Below are positions 1-4,031 of a stretch of DNA of 5,583 nucleotides, piece by piece; position 1 is the first letter of the stretch, and each line of letters begins with the position of its first letter. The DNA comes from Oscillospiraceae bacterium (GTDB lineage: Bacteria > Bacillota > Clostridia > Oscillospirales > Ruminococcaceae), in NCBI GenBank assembly GCA_017416665.1, contig JAFQBO010000365.1:1-5583 (forward strand), read 5' to 3'. The position numbers were made by a program, and so were the translations under genes. A model generated the notes under the pieces. It saw only the letters and a list, made by a program, of their open reading frames with translations, did no database searches and had not been told where the DNA came from.

Positions 1-761
1 TCAGCTTTCATTTTAGTTCTGAAAATGAGTGATGAAAGCAAAGCAATTACAACTGCACAAGCTGAAACAATAATCAGAGGCAGAATAAATTCATCAAATC
101 CGAAATTGAGAGACATAGAGCTTCGTGCGGTTTTTGTACAGTAGAAAAACGGCAGACACTTACAAAGTGTGAGCATTATACCGCCAGTAGATTCTGCATC
201 GAACCAGATTGCACCGAGGAATGAACCAAGTGAAATTATGATTGAACAAAATCCCGGAGCGGCTTTTTCGTCAAAAAGTGTACCGAATAAGAAACCGAAA
301 GAGATGAACATTATCGCTGATGGAATGAGTGCAAGCATTGATATAAGCAGTCCCACAGGGTTTATTGATACACCGACAATAAGAGATACAATAAACGAAA
401 CGGCGTATGTAATAAGATTCTGAACGACCGCAATAACAAGCATAGGAAACATATAGCCAAGCGTGAAATCATTTGAAGTCATGGGACTTGCATACATTCT
501 TGAAAGAAAGGCACTGCTTCTGTCTTTGGCTACGGTAATAGCCGTAAACAGCATAACAAAGGTCTGTCCGAACACTGCAATGCCTCCTGAAAGGTTATCA
601 ATTCTGAAAATTGTCATTCCTGCTTCTTCAGGAATACTTTCATTGACGATTGTCATTACAAAAAGCATCACAAGCGGAAAACCAAGGCAGAAAATGTAGC
701 TTAATGGATCACGCAGAATTTCTTTCTGATTGCGTTTTGAAAAAGCTTTTATTTTATGCAT
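1..761 (-). CDS. ABC-2 type transporter permease (3' end cut by window edge)
   Basis: Integral membrane subunit of an ABC-2 (DrrB/NatB-like) exporter; it would form the translocation path driven by the adjacent ATPase. The reverse-strand frame is open for 253 codons from ATG 761-759 to the window edge. About six hydrophobic segments are visible, near residues 22-40, 59-78, 104-131, 137-162, 171-187 and 226-247. Between segments 2 and 3 lies RMYASPMT (88-95), which resembles the cytoplasmic coupling-helix motif of this family. The last visible residues (RTKMKA) follow the sixth membrane segment, so probably only a few residues are missing. The start is fixed by AAAGGAG about 9 bases upstream. 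The ATPase stop and this start overlap in TAATG, which implies translational coupling. The substrate (drug, peptide, ion or lipid) cannot be read from the sequence. Family assignment is firm; function beyond export is not. Confidence 0.88.
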   Translation of the reverse strand, partial: MHKIKAFSKRNQKEILRDPLSYIFCLGFPLVMLFVMTIVNESIPEEAGMTIFRIDNLSGGIAVFGQTFVMLFTAITVAKDRSSAFLSRMYASPMTSNDFTLGYMFPMLVIAVVQNLITYAVSFIVSLIVGVSINPVGLLISMLALIPSAIMFISFGFLFGTLFDEKAAPGFCSIIISLGSFLGAIWFDAESTGGIMLTLCKCLPFFYCTKTARSSMSLNFGFDEFILPLIIVSACAVVIALLSSLIFRTKMKA

Positions 762-1489
762 TACAGCTCACTCCTTTCGGCAATTTCTATGAAGGATTCC
801 TCAAGACCGTTTTTACCGGCAATCTGTTCAATTTCAGACAGTGTGCCGAGAGCGGCAATTTTACCCTTTATCATGATACCTATTCTGTCTGCAAGATGTT
901 CAGCTTCTTCCATATAATGCGTGGTCATAATAATAGTAATTTTTCCCTTGAGAGACTCTATAGCTTTCCACAGCTCACGGCGTGAAAGTACATCAAGACC
1001 GAGAGTAGGTTCATCAAGAAAGAGAACAGATGGTTCACTGATTAATGCCATGGCGATTGAAAGCTTACGTTTCCAGCCGCCCGAAAGCGTCTTTGCACGA
1101 CTGTTTTCAACTTCGTCCATTTTGAACAGTGAAATCATTTCTTTTACGGAATTCTGTGTTTTTTCCTTGTCAAAGCCATAAACAGCGGCTATAAATTCAA
1201 GATTTTCCCTTACAGTAAGATTTTCTGCAACTGAGGTTTCCTGTGGTGAAATACCGATTTTTTCCTTTACTTTTGTCGGAGCATTTATACAGCTGATGCC
1301 GTCAATAAAGGCTTCACCATCAGTCGGTGTTGACAGACAGCAAAGCATTCTTATGGTTGTGGTTTTTCCTGCACCGTTTACACCAAGCAGTGCAAACAGT
1401 TCACCCTTCTCGACTTCAAGACTAATACTGTCAACAGCAGTTTTTGATTTATATTTTTTTGTAAGACTTTTTGTCTGAACAGCTATCAT
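761..1489 (-). CDS. ABC transporter ATP-binding protein (ABC-2 exporter ATPase)
   Basis: Cytoplasmic ATPase that would power the permease encoded immediately downstream. The 242 residues show the full motif set in order: Walker A GVNGAGKTT (36-44), a Q-loop glutamine at Q83 in ISPQET, the ABC signature LSGGWKRKLS (135-144), Walker B VLFLDEP (155-161) with catalytic Glu160, D-loop LGLD (163-166) and the switch histidine H191 in TTH. In the signature, W139 sits where Gln or Met is more usual (LSGGQ/LSGGM), a tolerated variation. The length is near 240 residues, shorter than DrrA-type proteins of about 300 that carry a C-terminal extension. ATG 1489-1487 is preceded by GAGGG on the reverse strand about 6 bases away. 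Only about 30 bases separate the rplL terminator from this start and no good promoter is visible there. Substrate unknown. Confidence 0.95.
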   Translation of the reverse strand: MIAVQTKSLTKKYKSKTAVDSISLEVEKGELFALLGVNGAGKTTTIRMLCCLSTPTDGEAFIDGISCINAPTKVKEKIGISPQETSVAENLTVRENLEFIAAVYGFDKEKTQNSVKEMISLFKMDEVENSRAKTLSGGWKRKLSIAMALISEPSVLFLDEPTLGLDVLSRRELWKAIESLKGKITIIMTTHYMEEAEHLADRIGIMIKGKIAALGTLSEIEQIAGKNGLEESFIEIAERSEL

Positions 1490-1522
1490 ATTTTTCCCTC
1501 TTTACTTTTTAACTTAAAACAA

Positions 1523-1549
1523 AAACCTCCGACAAAGAGCCGGAGGTTT
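1523..1549 (-). terminator. Intrinsic terminator of the rplJ-rplL operon
   Basis: On the reverse strand a 9-bp perfect stem (AAACCTCCG with CGGAGGTTT, 1541-1549 with 1523-1531) encloses a 9-base loop. It is followed by a T-rich run (TTTTTGTTTTAAGTT, into about 1511). It begins 16 bases past the rplL stop codon, the expected place for a rho-independent terminator ending the ribosomal protein operon. Whether it also limits transcription of the exporter genes downstream is open. Confidence 0.9.
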
Positions 1550-1565
1550 AATGATAAGTAATAAA

Positions 1566-1934
1566 TTACTTGAGTTCGATTGTAGCACCAGCTGCTTCGA
1601 GCTTAGCCTTGAGTTCTTCAGCTTCTGCCTTAGCAACGCCTTCCTTAAGTGTCTTAGGAGCAGCTTCAACTGCTTCCTTAGCTTCCTTAAGACCAAGACC
1701 GCAAGCATCCTTAACAGCCTTGATAACAGCCATCTTAGCATCACCGAATGATGCGAGAACTACGTCAAATTCTGTCTTTTCTTCTGCAGCAGCAGCACCG
1801 CCGGCAGCAGGAGCAGCAGCAACAGCAGCTGTAACACCGAATTCTTCCTGAATAGCGTCTACGAGTTCAGCGAGTTCGAGAACTGAGAGAGCCTTAATAT
1901 CTTCAATAAACTTTGTAATCTTTTCTGAAGCCAT
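1566..1934 (-). CDS. rplL: 50S ribosomal protein L7/L12
   Basis: Multicopy stalk protein of the large ribosomal subunit. Its dimers bind L10, and its C-terminal domains recruit and stimulate translational GTPases (IF2, EF-Tu, EF-G, RF3). The 122-residue length is typical. Three parts are visible: an N-terminal dimerisation/L10-binding helix pair (about 1-33), an Ala/Gly-rich flexible hinge (about 35-52, with [11 protein letters not shown]), and the globular C-terminal domain (about 53-122) with the GLGLKEAK motif (79-86) that contacts factors. The ATG at 1934-1932 has AGGAG about 10 bases upstream. It lies 65 bases downstream of rplJ in the same operon, and an intrinsic terminator follows its stop. 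Expression is presumably set by the L10 leader upstream of rplJ. Confidence 0.98.
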   Translation of the reverse strand: MASEKITKFIEDIKALSVLELAELVDAIQEEFGVTAAVAAAPAAGGAAAAEEKTEFDVVLASFGDAKMAVIKAVKDACGLGLKEAKEAVEAAPKTLKEGVAKAEAEELKAKLEAAGATIELK

Positions 1935-1973
1935 GATTAATAATCTCCTTTATATTTTAATTAATTTGAATTG

Positions 1974-1989
1974 TACGGTAAAAACCGTA
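1974..1989 (-). other. Small perfect hairpin in the rplJ-rplL spacer
   Basis: TACGGT and ACCGTA form a 6-bp inverted repeat around a 4-base A/T loop, just after the rplJ stop and about 40 bases before the rplL start. Intergenic structures between these genes are often RNA processing or translation-tuning points, since L7/L12 is made in several-fold excess over L10. That role is only a guess here. The stem is short and has no T-run after it, so it is not a convincing terminator. Confidence 0.35.
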
Positions 1990-1999
1990 AGAATAATTT

Positions 2000-2509
2000 T
2001 TACGCAGCGTCTTCTGTCTTGCTGTCTGCAACAGCCTTGAGAATAGCGGCAAGACCCTGGATAGGACCCTGGAGTGAACCAACGAGCTGTGCAAGAAGTA
2101 CTTCCTTTGAAGGAATCTTTGAAAGTGCAATGATGCCCTTTTCATCGTAAACTTCACCGTCAACCATACCGGCCTTGAGGTTGAATTTACCTTCCATTTC
2201 TGAAGCGTACTTACCTAAAACTCTTGCAGGAGCTGTCTGGTCTGTGTCTGAAACAGCGATAGCAGTTGTTCCTTCGAGAATGTTGTCAAAACCTTCAATA
2301 CCTGCATTCTTAAGAGCAAAACGCAGAAGTGAATTCTTTTCAACTGAGTACTTAACGTTTTCTGCTCTGAGGTCACGTCTGAGCTTTGTATCTTCTTCAA
2401 CTGTGATACCCTTGTAATCAACGAAAACGAGTGATACAGCGTTCTTAAGAACTTCTGTAAGCTGTTCAACCTTAGCCTTCTTAGCTTCTAAAACCTTTTC
2501 ACTTGGCAT
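2000..2509 (-). CDS. rplJ: 50S ribosomal protein L10
   Basis: Stalk base protein: it binds the 23S rRNA GTPase-associated region and carries L7/L12 dimers on its C-terminal helix. It also autoregulates its own operon by binding the leader RNA. The 169-residue protein starts MPSEKVLEAK and contains the family core FVDYKGITVEEDTKLRRDLR (29-48), then KNSLL (58-62). The C-terminal part (about 135-163) is the Ala/Leu-rich helix expected to bind L7/L12. ATG 2509-2507 is chosen because GGAGGTGA lies directly upstream on the reverse strand. The frame is open 17 codons further upstream, but that extension would start inside the attenuator's T-run and has no ribosome binding site. Unlike many Firmicutes, rplK-rplA does not precede it and rpoB does not follow rplL. 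Confidence 0.98.
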   Translation of the reverse strand: MPSEKVLEAKKAKVEQLTEVLKNAVSLVFVDYKGITVEEDTKLRRDLRAENVKYSVEKNSLLRFALKNAGIEGFDNILEGTTAIAVSDTDQTAPARVLGKYASEMEGKFNLKAGMVDGEVYDEKGIIALSKIPSKEVLLAQLVGSLQGPIQGLAAILKAVADSKTEDAA

Positions 2510-2558
2510 TATAGTTTCACCTCCGATTATTTGTATAACCGTATCAAAAGAATAATGC

Positions 2559-2587
2559 AAAAAGCCCTTTTCACTGAGGAAAAGGGC
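2559..2587 (-). terminator. Attenuator terminator in the L10 leader
   Basis: On the reverse strand GCCCTTTTC and GAAAAGGGC form a 9-bp stem around a 6-base loop, followed directly by five T residues. It lies about 50 bases upstream of the rplJ start, after the conserved L10-binding core. It is therefore a premature terminator controlling entry into rplJ-rplL, not the end of another gene. A competing pairing that would open it is described in the findings. Confidence 0.88.
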
Positions 2588-2677
2588 ATAAATAGTTCAT
2601 ATTTAATGCACATTCCTCGGCTGGACTTACGGTTTTCACCACCAGCTGTCTTTAGAATACGATTTGTTTTTTACAAC
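2588..2677 (-). ncRNA. Ribosomal protein L10 leader (autoregulatory cis-RNA)
   Basis: Untranslated leader of rplJ-rplL, recognised by an L10-L7/L12 complex to repress the operon (known for this family; it mimics the L10 site on 23S rRNA). On the reverse strand the core reads AAAGACAGCTGG, then GGTGAAAACC, then CCAGCCGAGG (plus-strand positions about 2615-2655). This matches the AGACAGC...GCCGAGG pattern I recall for the Rfam L10 leader. Visible pairings are a closing helix CGTATTC (2655-2661) with GAATGTG (2609-2615), an inner CTGG/CCAG stem (2642-2645 with 2621-2624), and a GGT/ACC stem capped by GAAA. Its 5' end should be near 2677, judged from the promoter. The attenuator terminator follows at 2559-2587. 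Confidence 0.85.
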
Positions 2678-2683
2678 TTTTAT

Positions 2684-2712
2684 ATTATATCACGTTTATT
2701 AATCCGTGTCAA
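2684..2712 (-). promoter_or_regulatory. rplJ-rplL promoter (consensus sigma-A, extended -10)
   Basis: Reverse strand: TTGACA (2712-2707), exactly 17 bases, then TATAAT (2689-2684), with TG one base before the -10 (TGATATAAT, extended -10). Both hexamers are perfect consensus. The stretch upstream of the -35 (about 2714-2738) is nearly pure A and T tracts, as in an UP element. This fits a strong constitutive promoter for a ribosomal protein operon, with output then trimmed by the L10 leader. Confidence 0.93.
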
Positions 2713-2745
2713 GTATTTTTTTCAAAAAAATTGAAAATTTTCTGA

Positions 2746-3510
2746 TTAAACAGATATTTTGACTTCTTCAATGCTGACAGAACTGCCAATAGCTGATTCT
2801 GACGATATATCAATATCAAAACTTACTTTGTATGAGGTAAATTCTTTTGGTGTATTATCATTCCCTACTTTATTTTCAGTCTTTATGTAGTCATATTCTT
2901 TTTTATGACTTTTTGCCATCTGCTGTGCAATTTTTGCCATCAGATACATTTGCGGATCGCTTTTAAGCAGGACTGATTCTTCTTTTGGTGATACGACAGA
3001 ACCTTTCGACATCTTTGCAGAAATACTGAACGCCTGAATGTCTTTGTCCATCTTGTTTTTCAGTGCCTGCGACTGCTGCTTTGAAACCGCCATATTATGA
3101 CGCAGATTGTAGTAAGCAAAAGCAGTTTCACGGGCTTTCTGAGCTGTTTTATCAGTTTCGGTAAGCTTTTTCTTTATTTCATCACTTAAAGTAATTCTTT
3201 TGCCGTCAATTTCCACATATCCTCTTTTTACTGTACGGCTTAAAACAGCCGAATCTCCGAAACGGATACTGATTTTATTTGTGTCTGTATTTTGATTTGC
3301 TTCGAGAATGTCACCGCCTGATGATACGGTAATCTTAGAATTACCTTTGAGATACTTGAGGGCATTAGCTGAAAATGAAGAACTGTCACAATTTCGTGTT
3401 ATTGTGCTATTGCCTTCTTCTTTGCACACTGTAGGAGACATTTTCTCTGATTTGGTTTCATTACAGACTTTTTCATTATAATTATGATTTAATGTTATGT
3501 TTATTTTCAT
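2746..3510 (-). CDS. Hypothetical protein, 254 residues, soluble, Lys/Ser-rich
   Basis: I do not recognise this family. The start ATG 3510-3508 is preferred because AAGGAG sits 8 bases upstream; an in-frame GTG at 3519 overlaps that ribosome binding site and would be too close. No signal peptide or membrane segment is visible, so it is probably cytoplasmic. Residues about 1-50 are polar and look disordered (rich in Asn, Ser, Thr, Lys). About 55-105 have alternating beta-like character, with SSGGDILEAN and GYVEIDGKRITLSD. About 105-205 are charged and probably helical, with ETAFAYYNLRHNMAV and MYLMAKIAQQMAKSHKKEYDY. The end (about 225-254) is again beta-like (YKVSFDIDIS, VSIEEVKISV). Two short cysteine-containing stretches occur near the N terminus but form no clear metal site. 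It has its own strong promoter and is apparently monocistronic. Function is unknown. Confidence 0.85.
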   Translation of the reverse strand: MKINITLNHNYNEKVCNETKSEKMSPTVCKEEGNSTITRNCDSSSFSANALKYLKGNSKITVSSGGDILEANQNTDTNKISIRFGDSAVLSRTVKRGYVEIDGKRITLSDEIKKKLTETDKTAQKARETAFAYYNLRHNMAVSKQQSQALKNKMDKDIQAFSISAKMSKGSVVSPKEESVLLKSDPQMYLMAKIAQQMAKSHKKEYDYIKTENKVGNDNTPKEFTSYKVSFDIDISSESAIGSSVSIEEVKISV

Positions 3511-3555
3511 CGCAGACACTCCTTCCTGAAGCTGAACATAGAGTCGTTTTTCTAA

Positions 3556-3584
3556 ATTATATCATATACAGTAAAATCTGTCAA
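3556..3584 (-). promoter_or_regulatory. Promoter of the 254-residue unknown gene
   Basis: Reverse strand: TTGACA (3584-3579), 17-base spacer, TATAAT (3561-3556), with TG one base upstream of the -10. Like the rplJ promoter, it is a full consensus with an extended -10. The predicted transcript starts near 3549, giving a leader of about 40 bases before ATG 3510. Confidence 0.9.
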
Positions 3585-3589
3585 ACAAA

Positions 3590-3598
3590 TGTGGATAA
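3590..3598 (-). promoter_or_regulatory. DnaA-box sequence TTATCCACA
   Basis: The reverse strand reads TTATCCACA, the exact consensus DnaA-binding nonamer, ending 5 bases upstream of the -35 hexamer of the promoter at 3556-3584. It is the only copy I see in the window, so this is not an origin cluster. A single box beside a promoter could mean DnaA-responsive transcription, or be chance. Confidence 0.4.
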
Positions 3599-3647
3599 TA
3601 AGCTTAAATTTTTATTTGTCGGTGTATTTTTATTTTGCAAAATTTCT

Positions 3648-3714
3648 GTAGGGCGAGCATTGCTCGCCCGCAAATCAGATATAATACCAACGGGCGACCA
3701 ATGGTCGCCCCTAC
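3648..3714. repeat. Palindromic intergenic repeat, GTAGGG...CCCTAC, element A
   Basis: A 67-base GC-rich block in AT-rich surroundings. It holds two perfect palindromes, GGGCGAGCA-T-TGCTCGCCC (3651-3669) and GGGCGACCA-A-TGGTCGCCC (3692-3710), joined by a 22-base AT-rich spacer. The two halves are themselves inverted copies, so the element starts GTAGGG and ends CCCTAC. This is the layout of REP/MITE-like intergenic repeats, with no coding capacity and no transposase here. I see no clear target-site duplication. Confidence 0.75.
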
Positions 3715-3740
3715 ATGAAAGCAAAGAATTTCAACCATTT

Positions 3741-3874
3741 GTAGGGGACGGCGCCCACGACGTCCCGTGAATTAAACATAATTATCGGCGGTGCGTCGTG
3801 GATGACTCCCCGTATCGATGGGGAAATGTCACGAAGTGACAGAGGGGACGGGCTCGGTTAGAGCCGCACCCTAC
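3741..3874. repeat. Palindromic intergenic repeat, GTAGGG...CCCTAC, element B
   Basis: A second GC-rich block with the same ends, GTAGGG (3741) and CCCTAC (3869-3874), but a different interior. It contains several short inverted repeats: GGGACG/CGTCCC (3745-3766), CCACGACG with CGTCGTGG (3755-3762 with 3794-3801), TCCCC/GGGGA (3807-3824), TGTCAC-GAA-GTGACA (3827-3841) and GGCTC/GAGCC (3851-3865). Just outside, GGTGCGG (3883-3889) complements CCGCACC (3864-3870), which may extend the element. It is separated from element A by 26 bases. A compound non-coding mobile repeat is likely; a structured RNA is a weaker alternative. Confidence 0.65.
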
Positions 3875-3966
3875 AGATGATAGGTGCGGAAAATAAAATG
3901 TTTGTGCGATAAATAAAAATTCAACTGCCAACAAAAATTTTACAGATACCTGCAATCATGCCACTG

Positions 3967-3996
3967 TTGACTAAAATATTACATATATGATATAAT
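3967..3996 (+). promoter_or_regulatory. Promoter of the sigma-RCC1 gene
   Basis: TTGACT (3967-3972), an 18-base spacer, then TATAAT (3991-3996), with TG one base before the -10 (TGATATAAT). It has the features of a housekeeping sigma-A promoter, so basal expression of this ECF-type gene probably does not depend on its own product. The predicted start is near 4003. Confidence 0.85.
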
Positions 3997-4015
3997 ATAA
4001 AGGATAATATGCAAT

Positions 4016-4031
4016 GGAGGAAGATGAATTG
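4016..4031 (+). promoter_or_regulatory. GGAGG ribosome binding site deciding a TTG start
   Basis: GGAGG (4016-4020) lies 8 bases before TTG (4029-4031), ideal spacing. An in-frame ATG at 4014 would give five extra residues, but its only upstream AAGGA (about 4000-4004) falls at or before the predicted transcript start. An ATG at 4024 is out of frame and stops after five codons. TTG 4029 is therefore the best start, and ATG 4014 remains possible. Confidence 0.7.

Noticed and set aside
1570..1851. Plus-strand Ala/Ser-rich open frame
   Set aside because: It is a shadow of rplL on the opposite strand; the Ala-rich look comes from the hinge region.
2510..2560. 17-codon N-terminal extension of L10
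   Set aside because: Its ATG lies in the T-run of the attenuator with no ribosome binding site, whereas ATG 2509 has GGAGGTGA upstream and gives the usual L10 N terminus.
2531..2734. Plus-strand open frame of 67 codons
   Set aside because: It overlaps the L10 leader, attenuator and promoter, which explain the sequence.
2713..2745. Possible terminator after the 254-residue gene
   Set aside because: The only inverted repeats are all A/T (TTTTCAA/TTGAAAA) without GC pairs or a proper T-run; the stretch is better read as an UP-like tract for the rplJ promoter.
3590..3598. Replication origin
   Set aside because: There is only one DnaA-box sequence and no dnaA/dnaN or AT-rich unwinding cluster; kept only as a possible regulatory box.
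3599..3647. Possible small gene or site before the repeats
   Set aside because: It is AT-rich with no start codon and ribosome binding site pair and no structure I can support; the same holds for 3890-3966.
3492..3770. Plus-strand open frame of 92 codons
   Set aside because: It runs across the start of the unknown gene, its promoter and the palindromic repeats, and its product has no coherent composition.
3648..3889. CRISPR array
   Set aside because: The repeats are palindromic, differ in length and sequence and lack regular spacers; no cas gene is nearby.
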